From: Phycisphaerae bacterium
GTDB taxonomy: Bacteria > Planctomycetota > Phycisphaerae > Phycisphaerales > SM1A02
Assembly (NCBI GenBank): GCA_002862305.1
Contig: PKCS01000028.1
Span: 1 to 64,000, forward strand
Reading direction: 5' to 3'
DNA: 64,000 nt
A program made the position numbers and the translations under genes. The notes under the pieces are model-generated. The model saw only the letters and a list, made by a program, of their open reading frames with translations, had not been told where the DNA came from and did not search any database. Below, piece after piece: positions 15,633-24,535 of this stretch (position 1 is its first letter; each line of letters opens with the position of its first letter).

Positions 15633-17003
15633 ATGACCACACTCAACACCCCATCGGCGGTGGCCCCCTCCGGGGAGCTCACCATGGACCAGATCGCCGC
15701 GTTCCGTTCGGGATTCGACGGGGACCGGTCCGCGCGCATCGCCCAGAACGCGGTGACCGCGAACGACGTCAACTCCGTGGCCATGGCCCGGGAGGTCGTC
15801 ACCGGATCCGATGCCAGCTTCTCCACGCGCCTCGACGACTGGTCGGTGACGAACCAGAAGCGTTCCGGCCGCTGCTGGCTCTTCGCCGCCCTCAACCTCT
15901 TCCGGGTCGGCGCGATGCGCAAGATGAACCTCTCCAAGTTCGAGTTCAGCCAGAACTACATGTTCTTCTGGGACAAGTTCGAGCGGGCCAACTACTTCCT
16001 CTGCCAGATCATCGACACCGCGGACCGGGATCCCGACGACCGTACCGTCTCGTTCCTCCTCGATGGCCCCATCGACGACGGCGGGCAGTGGAACATGTTC
16101 ATGAACCTCGTCCGCAAGCACGGGGTGGTCCCGCAGGCCTGCATGCCCGAGACCCACTCCTCCTCCAACTCGGGGCGGATGAACTCGATCCTGCGACACA
16201 AGCTGCGGGAGGGCGCGATGCGCCTCCGCGCCTCCCTCGCCGCGGGGGCCTCCGCCGAGGCCGTCGCCGCCGAGCGGAACGCGATCCTCGCCGTCATCTG
16301 GCGGATCCTCTGCGTCCACCTCGGGACGCCCCCCGAGCGTTTCGACTGGCAGTGGATGGACAAGGACAAGGCCTTCCACCGGGACGGGGAGATGACCCCG
16401 CTGCAGTTCGCCGAGAAGTACATCGAGGTCCCCGCCAACGACTTCGTGTGCCTGGTCCACGACCCGCGGCCCACCAGCCCCTTCGGGCGCACCTTCACCG
16501 TGGATCGACTCGGGAACGTGATGGACGGGGAGCCGGTCGTCTACCTCAACGTGGAGATGGACCTGCTCAAGCGCATCACCCGCGAGGTGCTGGAATCCGG
16601 GGAACCGGTCTGGTTCGGGTGCGACGTCGGGCCCCAGATGGATCGCCAGCTGGGACTCTGGGACAAGGACCTCTTCCGCTACGAGGACGTCTACGGCGAA
16701 CCGTTCACCATGGACAAGGCCCAGCGGCTCATCCACCACCAGACCCTCATGACCCACGCGATGCTCTTCACCGGGGTCGACGTGGTCGACGGCGCGCCCC
16801 GCCGCTGGCGGGTCGAGAACTCCTGGGGGGCCGACAAGAGCGGGCGCGACGGGTACTACACGATGAACGACTCGTGGTTCGACGAGTACATGTTCGAGAT
16901 CGCCGCCCGGAAGTCCGCCCTGCCCGAGGCGCTGCAGGGGGCCTTCGAACAGGATCCCATCGTCCTGCCCGCCTGGGACCCGATGGGCTCCCTGGCCCGC
17001 TGA
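15633..17003 (+). CDS. pepC: Aminopeptidase C / bleomycin hydrolase (peptidase C1B)
   Basis: This is a 456-residue papain-fold peptidase of the bleomycin hydrolase family, close to the family's usual ~450 residues. All catalytic parts are visible: the oxyanion Gln in TNQKRSGRCW, the nucleophile Cys81 in the same motif, His375 in MTHAMLFTGV and Asn396 in VENSWG. The family forms a hexameric barrel in the cytoplasm and trims peptides from the N-terminus. There is no signal peptide, consistent with a cytoplasmic enzyme. The last residues (LAR) extend beyond the usual active-site-guarding C-terminal arm by only a little. It follows ccsA by 50 bp but has its own -10 element and a terminator. Confidence 0.92.
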   Translation: MTTLNTPSAVAPSGELTMDQIAAFRSGFDGDRSARIAQNAVTANDVNSVAMAREVVTGSDASFSTRLDDWSVTNQKRSGRCWLFAALNLFRVGAMRKMNLSKFEFSQNYMFFWDKFERANYFLCQIIDTADRDPDDRTVSFLLDGPIDDGGQWNMFMNLVRKHGVVPQACMPETHSSSNSGRMNSILRHKLREGAMRLRASLAAGASAEAVAAERNAILAVIWRILCVHLGTPPERFDWQWMDKDKAFHRDGEMTPLQFAEKYIEVPANDFVCLVHDPRPTSPFGRTFTVDRLGNVMDGEPVVYLNVEMDLLKRITREVLESGEPVWFGCDVGPQMDRQLGLWDKDLFRYEDVYGEPFTMDKAQRLIHHQTLMTHAMLFTGVDVVDGAPRRWRVENSWGADKSGRDGYYTMNDSWFDEYMFEIAARKSALPEALQGAFEQDPIVLPAWDPMGSLAR

Positions 17004-17029
17004 CCGGCGATCGAACCCCGTTCCCGACC

Positions 17030-17052
17030 ACCCCCGTCACCGGGGGTTTTTT
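17030..17052 (+). terminator. Intrinsic terminator after pepC
   Basis: ACCCCCG and CGGGGGT form a 7-bp stem with a 4-nt loop, followed directly by a run of T residues. It is the clearest intrinsic terminator in the window. Confidence 0.88.
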
Positions 17053-17141
17053 CATGGATTTCCGGTCCGGGCTGCGAGATCCGCCTCCCTCGCCCGGAAT
17101 CTCGGTGACCAGGGACCATCACCACCCCAGGAGACACCACC

Positions 17142-18014
17142 ATGCGCACCGCTTCCGCCTCTCTACCGCTCGCCTCCACCGGACTGCTGCTCCTCGCGAA
17201 CCCCGCCCTGCCGATGGGCGACGCGGGCGAGGCCTCCTACACCGTCGCCGCCTACCAGGCGGGCTATGCCGGGAGCATCTCCAGCGGTGGGAGTGCGGAT
17301 GAGATCGTGGACAGCTACGAGATTCCCGCCGACGGGCCCGGTCTCACCTGGGTCACCGACTGGGATGACTACGTCGGCTTCAACCAGTGGATCACCGACG
17401 ACCAGGCCTACTGCAGCATGCAGTGCTTGCTGGTCAACACCGTCGCTCCGGACCTGCTCACGATCCACGGGCAGACGGACTTCTTCCTCGGTGCGGGCGA
17501 GGGGGAGGGTGCCGCCTACGCGGATGCCTACGCGCAGGTCACCGGGGAATTCCACCTCCAGATCGACCAGCCCCAGCACGTCGATTTCGAGCTCTGCACC
17601 ACCTACCACGGCCCTGGAGCCAATGCCAGCCTGCACCTTCGCAAGCTCGTCGGCGGGAACTTCCAGCCGCTGGTCTCGACCCACGTGGTGTCCGGCCAGT
17701 GGCCGACCGCGGAATGCGTGGAGGGCCAGCTGCTGCTGGAGCCCGGCTACTACCAGGTCTACTTCTCGGCCTATTCGCACAGCTCGATCGACCAGTCCCA
17801 GTGGATCTCCCATGACGGCGAGGCGGGATTCGACGCGAACCTCGCCTTCACCCCCCATCTCGTCGCGGACATCACCGGCGACGGGGTGGTCGATGGGTAC
17901 GACCTCGGTCGCCTGATGGGTTCCTGGGGCACCTCCGCGACCGGTGCGGACATCAACGGCGACGGGGCCGTGGACGGCTCGGATCTCGCGATCCTCCTCG
18001 CCGCCTGGAGCTGA
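17142..18014 (+). CDS. Secreted protein with C-terminal dockerin-like repeats
   Basis: This is a 290-residue exported protein of unknown function. A signal peptide spans about residues 1-27 (LPLASTGLLLLANPALPMGD). The mature region up to ~235 is beta-rich, with many Tyr/Trp/Asp residues, for example the segment HLQIDQPQHVDFELCTTYHG. Residues ~240-290 are two EF-hand-like repeats, DITGDGVVDGYDLGRLMGSW and DINGDGAVDGSDLAILLAAW. AGGAGA lies seven bases before the ATG. It is the first of a block of three adjacent dockerin-type genes, the last on the opposite strand. A surface or extracellular-complex role is likely by analogy only. Confidence 0.8.
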   Translation: MRTASASLPLASTGLLLLANPALPMGDAGEASYTVAAYQAGYAGSISSGGSADEIVDSYEIPADGPGLTWVTDWDDYVGFNQWITDDQAYCSMQCLLVNTVAPDLLTIHGQTDFFLGAGEGEGAAYADAYAQVTGEFHLQIDQPQHVDFELCTTYHGPGANASLHLRKLVGGNFQPLVSTHVVSGQWPTAECVEGQLLLEPGYYQVYFSAYSHSSIDQSQWISHDGEAGFDANLAFTPHLVADITGDGVVDGYDLGRLMGSWGTSATGADINGDGAVDGSDLAILLAAWS

Positions 18015-18054
18015 AACGGGCCTCGCTTCCCCGCCGATCCACAGCACCTCCCCG

Positions 18055-18082
18055 GCGACCCCGCGATTGTCCGCGGGGTCGC
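18055..18082 (+). terminator. Strong hairpin after the dockerin-type gene
   Basis: GCGACCCCGCG and CGCGGGGTCGC form a perfect 11-bp stem with a 6-nt loop, 40 bp after the stop. No T-run follows, so it may terminate with help from Rho or protect the transcript end. Confidence 0.6.
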
Positions 18083-18223
18083 GGTGCATGGTGGGGATCG
18101 AAGCCCGTGCAGGTTTTCGAGATTCCGCTGAGAGGTTCCCGGCTCGCGCACGGAAATGGTCCGGACACGCTCACCCTTCCGCCGGGAGGGGGCCAACGCA
18201 ACCCTCGACTACAGGAGATCGCC

Positions 18224-19924
18224 ATGACCCACCAGACCACCAGCACCGGACCCCGCCTCCTCATCGCCAGCCTCGGCCTGCTGCTCGCGCCGATGGCGAC
18301 CGCGGACTTCCCGGGATTCGACGACCTCGCCACCGGCAGCACCTACGCGGTCGGCGACCACGACACCTCGGACGGGGTCGACTTCGCGTTCACCCCCATG
18401 CCCTGGCTCGGGGGGGGCAGCGGTTCGGGCCGCGCCGACGTCCTGCCTCCCGATCGCTGCCAGGCGTTCAACCGGCTGGACCTCAACAACATCACCGCCA
18501 ACTTCGACTTCGCGGGCACCATCGGTCCCCAGACCGACCTGGTCTTCCAGACCCGCCACCTCGGTGGCCAGATCAACCTCACCGTCAACGGTTCGGCGAT
18601 CGCCTACGCCGGGGACTGGATGGCCTACCACAACAGCATGCTCGGGGGGGTCCGGATCGAGGTCCTTTCCGGTGGCTACAGCGGCGACTGCACCACGATC
18701 CGCCTGCGCGGACGGACCGACACCATGTCCGTCGCCCTGCAGGAGGGCTGGGTGGACGCCTCCTGGTCCTGCGAGGAACCGACCTTCGACGACCTGGCCA
18801 TGGGTGACCTGTACATGGATGGCGACGGGTTCTCGACCCAGGGCATCACCTGCAAGGTGATTCCCTACATGGACCCGATGGGGATCCCCTTCGCCGGGAG
18901 CACCCGGATCGACGCCTCCGACCTCGCCTGCGGTGACGGCCACGAGGCGCGCCAGTACACCAGTGCCATCCAGTTCGACTTCTCGGCGTTCGGCGGTGTG
19001 AACGACCTCCGGATGCTGGTCGGCGACTACGCCAACGGCGTCAACCTCTCCATCAACGGGATGTTCCGCTGGGCCGCGGACTGGCGGGACCTCGACGGGA
19101 TGACCATCGGCGGCTGCCTGGTCACCGTCCCCGTCGGCGGTGCCAACAACGAATGCGCCGAGATCCGCATCGCCGGCCACGTCGACCTGATGGCGGTGGG
19201 TGGCGAGGAGTCCGCCATCGACTGCATCGCCTGGGCCACGGAGGGCACCGGCAGCTCCAACGAGCCGGAACCCGGCCGTTGCGCCACCTACGACGACATG
19301 GTTCCCGGCAGCATGGTGATCCACGGGGTCGGCGACTCCTTCGCCACCACCGGGATCGCCTGCACGGTGGTTCCCTACCACACCGCCCCCATGTCCAGCT
19401 ACCTCGACGGTGCGGCCCTCGCCACCCCCTCGATGCTGGCCTGTGGATCCGGACAGGAACTGTCGATCTACGCCGCCGGGGTCAACCACGACTTCCTCGG
19501 CAGCGGGTCCCCGATGAGCGGGGTCTCCATCACCGCGGCCGACCATGGCGGGGTCCTCAACCTCGGCATCAACGGCGACCTGCGGATCTTCAACACCTTC
19601 GCCGACATCGACGGCGCGATCGTGGGCGGGGTCGAGGTCCGGGTCCTCAGCGGCGGCGGGACCAACGAGTGCACCGAACTCGAGTTCGACGGGGTGCTCG
19701 ACAACCTGCGCCTTGGTGGCGGTCAGCTGTTCCTCGACTGCCTGGAGGGCACCGCGAAGACGTCCGCCGATCCCTCCGACTTCAACCAGGACGGGGTGAT
19801 CGACGGCCAGGACCTGGCCCGGCTCCTGGCGAGCTGGTCCTTCGATGCGGGTGGTGATGCCGACGGTGATGGTGACACCGACGGCCAGGATCTGGCGATC
19901 CTCCTTGGTCGGTGGGCGCCCTGA
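18224..19924 (+). CDS. Secreted protein with three tandem beta domains and dockerin-like tail
   Basis: This is a 566-residue exported protein of unknown function. The start is the ATG at 18224 behind an AGGAG site; it directs a signal peptide ending near MATADF. Three homologous domains of about 155-175 residues follow, each opening with a [FY]DD[LM] motif: FDDLATGSTYAVGD (~26), FDDLAMGDLYMDGD (~189) and YDDMVPGSMVIHGV (~356). Each contains LNxxINGxxRxxxxxxxxDG-like or LTVNGSA strands and a conserved cysteine with NEC. The last ~55 residues hold two EF-hand-like repeats, DFNQDGVIDGQDLARLLASW and DADGDGDTDGQDLAILLGRW. The domain arrangement suggests a modular binding or structural surface protein. 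It is adjacent to two other dockerin-type genes. Confidence 0.8.
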   Translation: MTHQTTSTGPRLLIASLGLLLAPMATADFPGFDDLATGSTYAVGDHDTSDGVDFAFTPMPWLGGGSGSGRADVLPPDRCQAFNRLDLNNITANFDFAGTIGPQTDLVFQTRHLGGQINLTVNGSAIAYAGDWMAYHNSMLGGVRIEVLSGGYSGDCTTIRLRGRTDTMSVALQEGWVDASWSCEEPTFDDLAMGDLYMDGDGFSTQGITCKVIPYMDPMGIPFAGSTRIDASDLACGDGHEARQYTSAIQFDFSAFGGVNDLRMLVGDYANGVNLSINGMFRWAADWRDLDGMTIGGCLVTVPVGGANNECAEIRIAGHVDLMAVGGEESAIDCIAWATEGTGSSNEPEPGRCATYDDMVPGSMVIHGVGDSFATTGIACTVVPYHTAPMSSYLDGAALATPSMLACGSGQELSIYAAGVNHDFLGSGSPMSGVSITAADHGGVLNLGINGDLRIFNTFADIDGAIVGGVEVRVLSGGGTNECTELEFDGVLDNLRLGGGQLFLDCLEGTAKTSADPSDFNQDGVIDGQDLARLLASWSFDAGGDADGDGDTDGQDLAILLGRWAP

Positions 19925-19956
19925 GTCCCGGCGAACCCGCCACCTCGTCCCCGATC

Positions 19957-19989
19957 CACCCCTCCTCGCCGATCCGGCGGGGGGGGGTG
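19957..19989. terminator. GC-rich hairpin between convergent genes
   Basis: CACCCC...CGCCG and CGGCG...GGGGTG pair around a 3-nt loop, with one imperfect stretch. It lies in the 76 bp between the convergent dockerin and CC-repeat genes and could terminate both. Confidence 0.45.
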
Positions 19990-20000
19990 TGTCCTTGGGG

Positions 20001-23000
20001 TCAGCCGGCGGGCACCGGGGCGAGGGTCCCGGGCTTCTGCTCGGCGCCGACCTTGGCATCCACCGGCTTCAGGTAGAGTCCGGCCGCCTGGGGCTTCAGC
20101 TTGGTGCTGGGGAAGCTGCTGGCCGGCAGGGGCTTGGTGGGAGGGGGGGTGAAGAGCCCGCCGTCGGACCCGTCACAGAGCTCCGTGCAGTAGAAGTCCG
20201 CCCAGATCACGCAGTCCTCGCTCCAGAAGATCGTGCAGCAGGTCGGATCGATGGTGCAGACCGTGTTGCAGCAGCTGCTGTCCGAGCAGTACGGGGTGTC
20301 GCCGGCCTGGCAGCAACTGCCCGCCGCCGGGTCACCGCACTGGGTCCCTCCCGAGCAGTCACAGGACGGACTGGAGACGGCGATGGACACGCAGGCCTGG
20401 TCCCACTCCACGTTGACGCAGTAGGAGTCGATCAGGCCCACCGCATCGCAGCACTGCTCGTCCTCGCAGAGCGGGGTCCCGTGGGGCAGGCAGCAGTCGC
20501 CGAGTCCCGGGTCGCCGCACTTGGGGGCGGGGCAGGCGTCGAGGGCGGGGTTGGTGCCGTTCTCGCCGTTGTAGTTGCAGGTCGCCCGGGCCTGCTGGGC
20601 ACAGAAGACGTCCCACTGGCTGTCGCAGCAGAAGGAGTCGAGCTGGCACACCGCATCGCAGCAGGCGGCGTCGTCGCAGGCCGGGGTGCCGTTCGCGCTG
20701 CAGCATTCGCCGGCGCAGGGGCTCCCGCATTCGGCGCTGCAGGACGGGCACGCGGTCTCGTTCTCTCGCGCGAGGAACACGCAGAACTCGTCCCAGGCCC
20801 CCTCGCAGCAGAAGGGATCCTCGTTGCAGACCGCATTGCAGCAGGTCGCGTCCCGGCAGGACGGACTGCCGTTGATCAGGCAGCAGTCGCCGGTCGCGTA
20901 GTCCCCGCAATCGGGGAGTTCGCAGTTCTCGCTGGCCATGTTCGCGCAGGTGGTGTCCCAGGCGACCTGGCAGCAGTAGGTGTCGAGCTCGCAGACCGTG
21001 GTGCAGCAATCGGGGTCATCGCAGCCGGTGCCCAGCTTGCCGATGAAGCAGGATCCGGAGGTGGGGATCCCGCAGCCGCTGGTGCATCGTTCGGCCGCGG
21101 TCGCCACGCAGCCGGAGTCCCAGCGGGTCTCGCAGCAGTAGGGGTCGATGGTGCAGACCGCGGCGCAGCATGCGGGGTCGTCGCAGTTCGGGGTCTCCGA
21201 GGGCACGAGGCAGCTCCCCGCGCAGAAGTCCCCGCAGAAGATCCCGCGGCAGCAGTACTGCTCGGCGAGCGCCACGCAGGAGGCGTCCCAGATCCCGTCC
21301 TCCGCACAGCACTGCGGGTCGAGCTCGCAGACCGCCGCGCAGCAGGAGGCGTCCTCGCAACCGGGTTGCGGGGCATCGGGGTCGTTGATGTCGATCGGGC
21401 GCGGCTCGAAGCAGCTTCCCGCGCAGGGGCAGAACGGCTTGTTCGCGGCATTGCAGTACTGGTTCGCGAGGCCGACGCAGGTGCTGTCCCACTCCCCGGC
21501 GCAGCAGATCGGATCGAGCTCGCAGACCGCCGCGCAGCAGAAGGGGTCCTCGCAGCCGACCCCGCCGTGTTGCTGATTGCAGGGGCCCTCGCCGGGGCAG
21601 ACCAGCAGGTCGTAGCAGAGGACTTCCGCGAGGTCCACGCAGGTCTGGTCCCAGAGGACCTCGCAGCAATCCGCGGCGATGGCGCTGGGCAGCGCGCAGA
21701 CCGCGGCGGCGCATGCGGGGACGTTGCATCCCTTGCCGCCGTGCACCTCGAGGCAGGGCCCGAAGGAGTTGAAGTTGTTCCCGCTGATGCAGCTGGGGAC
21801 GCTGAGGGCGGTGGTGGAGCAGATCGCGTCCCAGGCCACCTCGCAGCAGTAGGGATCGAACGTCTCGCACACCTCGGTGCAGCAGGAGACGTCCCTGCAC
21901 CCTCCAACGTTGTTGGACACGAAGCATCCCCGGGTGTTCGATTCGCCACACACCGAGGTCAGCGGTTCGCAGACGGACTGTGCCAGCGACACGCACTGCT
22001 GGTCCCACAGCACCAGCAGGCAGTACTCGTCGATCGCACCGACCTCGTCGCAGCACTCCTGGTTGTTGCAGGCGGGGCTGTTGTTGGTGAGGTCGAAGCA
22101 CCCGCCGGCGCTGCTTTCGCCGCAGTTGGTGCAGAGGTTCCTCGCCGTCTCGCGGCAGGATTCGTCCCATTCGACCTCGCAGCAGCTGGGGTCCGAGCTG
22201 CAGATCAGGTTGCAGCAGCTGACGTCGGTGCATCCGCCGGGGATCACGGGGGGGGCTGCTCCCTTTTCGGGGGCCTGGACGCAGCTGCCGGTCCCGATCT
22301 CGCCGCAGTTGGCGGAGCGCGCGCAGACCTCGAGGGCGTCGTTCGCGCAGTTCTGGTCCCACGCGATCAGGCAGCAGTAGGGGTCGAACTGGCAGACGGT
22401 GCTGCAGCAGTCGAAGTCCTGGCAACCGCGGGCGGGGCTGAGCACGTCGAGGGTCGGGGCGAAGCAGTTGGGATTGTCGCTCGCTCCCCCGCAGGTCGAG
22501 GAGGCGCTGGCACAGGTCAGGGAGGCCGCCTTCGCGCAGCTGGTGTCCCAGCTGATTTCGCAGCAGGATGGATCCGCCTGGCAGACCAGCGCGCAGCAGG
22601 TGGGGTCCGAGCAGCCGCCGGTGCTGTGGGGCAGCGAGCAGGAACCGAGCGTCTGGTTGTCACTGCCGCAGACCGAGACCGCGCAGGTGATCGCCTGGTT
22701 CTCCTGGCAGAGGATGTCGAGGCACAGCAGCCCCGCGAGGTCGGCGCAGGCCTGGTCCCAGGCGAGCACGCAGCAGAGCGGGTCCTCGGCGCAGACCAGT
22801 GCCTCGCAGCTGCTGGAGAGGCAGCCGGCGTCCGACCGCGGGAGGAGGCAGTTGCCGCCCGTCGAGCCGCAGGCAGTGTCGGCAAGCTGCGCACACTGGA
22901 AATCCCAGCCCGTGCCGCCGAAGTCGCAGCAGAGCTCGTCGATGCTGCAGACCAGCGAGCAGCATTCCGGATCGGTGCAGCCCGGGGTGCCGTCGATGAC

Positions 23001-23471
23001 GGGCGTGGTGCAGTCGTTGGTGCCCGGCGAATTGCGGCAGACCGCCTCGCAGGGACCGAACAGCCGCTCCATGAGGACCAGGTCCCCGCAATACTCCACC
23101 CCGCCGATGGTCGTGGGTTCGAGGTTGATGGTGCCGCTGTTGTCGAGGTCCGCGCAGGGGTCGTATCCGCCCTGGTAGAAGATCTCGATGAGGCGCACCA
23201 CGTCGAACTGGTCGATCATCCCGTCGGCCTTGGGCGCCCCCAGCGCGTTGACCCGGCCGGCGAGGTCCCCGCCGTTGACCACGATCGGTTGCGTGCTCGG
23301 GGAGCCATCGCAGTTGGTCGAGAGCACGTTCTCGCACCTGCAGTTGACCGGGGCCTGCGCGGTGGCCTCGGCCGTCCAGGGGGCGTGGGCAGCCGCGCCC
23401 AGCGCCATCACGGCCATGGCCAGCGTCCACCTCGAGCCTGGTTCCTGGCGCTGATCTTCCTTGACTGCCAA
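20001..23471 (-). CDS. Large secreted cysteine-rich protein with 16 tandem CC repeats
   Basis: This is a 1156-residue exported protein. The start is a TTG at 23471 with AGGAG six bases upstream, giving a signal peptide with a charged front (KEDQRQEPGSRW) and a hydrophobic core (TLAMAVMALGAAAHA). Residues ~45-135 are a dockerin-like pair (DGMIDQFDVVRLIEIF and DLDNSGTINLE...GDLVLMERLFG) with an enlarged second loop. Residues ~140-1110 comprise 16 tandem repeats of about 50-70 residues with the pattern C...GCxDxxCCxxVCxxDxxCCxxxWDxxCxxxAxxxC, typically ~8-10 cysteines each. The tail is short and proline-rich. An even cysteine pattern and export suggest a disulfide-stabilised rod or binding protein, or a metal-binding one. 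I do not recognise the repeat as a named domain. Confidence 0.82.
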   Translation of the reverse strand: MAVKEDQRQEPGSRWTLAMAVMALGAAAHAPWTAEATAQAPVNCRCENVLSTNCDGSPSTQPIVVNGGDLAGRVNALGAPKADGMIDQFDVVRLIEIFYQGGYDPCADLDNSGTINLEPTTIGGVEYCGDLVLMERLFGPCEAVCRNSPGTNDCTTPVIDGTPGCTDPECCSLVCSIDELCCDFGGTGWDFQCAQLADTACGSTGGNCLLPRSDAGCLSSSCEALVCAEDPLCCVLAWDQACADLAGLLCLDILCQENQAITCAVSVCGSDNQTLGSCSLPHSTGGCSDPTCCALVCQADPSCCEISWDTSCAKAASLTCASASSTCGGASDNPNCFAPTLDVLSPARGCQDFDCCSTVCQFDPYCCLIAWDQNCANDALEVCARSANCGEIGTGSCVQAPEKGAAPPVIPGGCTDVSCCNLICSSDPSCCEVEWDESCRETARNLCTNCGESSAGGCFDLTNNSPACNNQECCDEVGAIDEYCLLVLWDQQCVSLAQSVCEPLTSVCGESNTRGCFVSNNVGGCRDVSCCTEVCETFDPYCCEVAWDAICSTTALSVPSCISGNNFNSFGPCLEVHGGKGCNVPACAAAVCALPSAIAADCCEVLWDQTCVDLAEVLCYDLLVCPGEGPCNQQHGGVGCEDPFCCAAVCELDPICCAGEWDSTCVGLANQYCNAANKPFCPCAGSCFEPRPIDINDPDAPQPGCEDASCCAAVCELDPQCCAEDGIWDASCVALAEQYCCRGIFCGDFCAGSCLVPSETPNCDDPACCAAVCTIDPYCCETRWDSGCVATAAERCTSGCGIPTSGSCFIGKLGTGCDDPDCCTTVCELDTYCCQVAWDTTCANMASENCELPDCGDYATGDCCLINGSPSCRDATCCNAVCNEDPFCCEGAWDEFCVFLARENETACPSCSAECGSPCAGECCSANGTPACDDAACCDAVCQLDSFCCDSQWDVFCAQQARATCNYNGENGTNPALDACPAPKCGDPGLGDCCLPHGTPLCEDEQCCDAVGLIDSYCVNVEWDQACVSIAVSSPSCDCSGGTQCGDPAAGSCCQAGDTPYCSDSSCCNTVCTIDPTCCTIFWSEDCVIWADFYCTELCDGSDGGLFTPPPTKPLPASSFPSTKLKPQAAGLYLKPVDAKVGAEQKPGTLAPVPAG

Positions 23472-23582
23472 CGAACTCTCCTTGCATGGCCGACCCGAGG
23501 GGGGCGGGCAGGGTGTTCTCCGTCCGGCGATCCGGGGCGGTTCCATCCGTGTCTGGACCTCCGTCATTCTACCGATTCGGGC

Positions 23583-23611
23583 GGGCGCCCCGACGGGGTG
23601 CGGGGCGTCCC
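23583..23611 (-). terminator. Hairpin after uppS
   Basis: GGGCGCCCC and GGGGCGTCCC pair with one bulged base around a 10-nt loop, in the 222 bp between the CC-repeat gene and the end of uppS. Read on the minus strand it lies just after uppS. No T-run. The rest of this 222-bp gap shows no gene. Confidence 0.35.
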
Positions 23612-23693
23612 TTCTCCACTCTAGGGCATTCCGTCCCAGAGACTTCGGAACTTCGGGGAATCCGGACGGAAAACCCGTGGTCGGTGGTCGTTT

Positions 23694-24512
23694 TCACCGG
23701 TTTCCATCCCGTTCACCAACCCCCGGCGGGACGTCCCCGTCGGGGGCCTCGCCCGGGGGGACCCCACCGAACCGCCGGGTGCGTTCCGCGAAGTCCTCGA
23801 TGGCGGCATTGAGCGAGTGCTCGTCGAATTCCGGCCAGGTCCGGTCGAGCACCAGGAACTCCGCGTAGGAGACCTGCCACAGCAGGTAGTTCGAGATCCG
23901 GTGTTCCCCCGCGGTCCTGATGAGCAGGTCGGGATCCGGGAGGCCCCGGGTGTAGAGCGCCGAGTCGATCGCGGACTCGTCGATCTCGTCGGGCGCCAGG
24001 CTTCCGGCCGCGCACCGGCCGGCGAGGGTCCGGAAGGCGTCGACCAGCTCCTGGCGCGCCCCGTAGTTGATCGCCAGCACCAGGGTCATGCCCGAGCAGC
24101 CGGCGGTGGCCTCCTCGGTCCGGCGGATCTCCTCCAGCACCGACGCCGGCATCCCCTCGTCGCGTCCGATGCGTCGCAACCTGATGTCGTTGGCCAGCAG
24201 CCGGGGTCGCTCGGAGACGAGGTGCTGGCGGCAGAGTTCCATCAGCGCTTCCACCTCCTCCTTCGGCCGCTTCCAGTTCTCGTTGGAGAACGAGTACAGG
24301 GTCAGCACCTCCAGCCCGATCCGACGCGCGTGCTCCACGATCCTCCGGACGGTTCGTGCCCCCTCGCGGTGGCCGTGGAGTCGCGGTCGTCCCTGCTCGT
24401 TCGCCCAGCGTCCATTGCCGTCCATGATGATCGCGACGTGGCGGGGCCGCTTCTCCGGCGGGCATTCCGGCAGGGGGTGGGGGGGAGCTGGTTCTCGTTC
24501 GCCTTGGGTCAC
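23694..24512 (-). CDS. uppS: Isoprenyl transferase (undecaprenyl diphosphate synthase)
   Basis: This is a 272-residue cis-prenyltransferase. It has VAIIMDGNGRWA with the catalytic Asp31, LTLYSFSNENWKRPKEEV, the substrate-binding region RTAGEHRISNYLLWQVSYAE (with the RxSNxLLWQ signature) and the C-terminal Trp/Glu motif. It condenses isopentenyl diphosphate onto farnesyl diphosphate to form undecaprenyl diphosphate, the lipid carrier for cell-wall and surface polysaccharides. The start is GTG with AGGAAC upstream. It is 23 bp downstream of purA and probably cotranscribed. The N-terminal ~22 residues are a proline/glutamate extension beyond the family core. Confidence 0.93.
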   Translation of the reverse strand: MTQGEREPAPPHPLPECPPEKRPRHVAIIMDGNGRWANEQGRPRLHGHREGARTVRRIVEHARRIGLEVLTLYSFSNENWKRPKEEVEALMELCRQHLVSERPRLLANDIRLRRIGRDEGMPASVLEEIRRTEEATAGCSGMTLVLAINYGARQELVDAFRTLAGRCAAGSLAPDEIDESAIDSALYTRGLPDPDLLIRTAGEHRISNYLLWQVSYAEFLVLDRTWPEFDEHSLNAAIEDFAERTRRFGGVPPGEAPDGDVPPGVGERDGNR

Positions 24513-24535
24513 GGCTGGGTTCCTGTCCCGGTTCC

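Noticed and set aside
20001-23471. Possible CRISPR-like array because of regularly spaced repeats
   Set aside because: The repetition is at protein level with 50-70 residue periods and variable DNA, with no 25-40 bp identical repeats.
19845-23624. A 1259-codon open frame antisense to the CC-repeat protein
   Set aside because: It is rich in Ala/Gly/Val/Asp/Arg with a period that mirrors the repeats on the other strand. The minus-strand protein has a signal peptide, ribosome-binding site and regular cysteine pattern.
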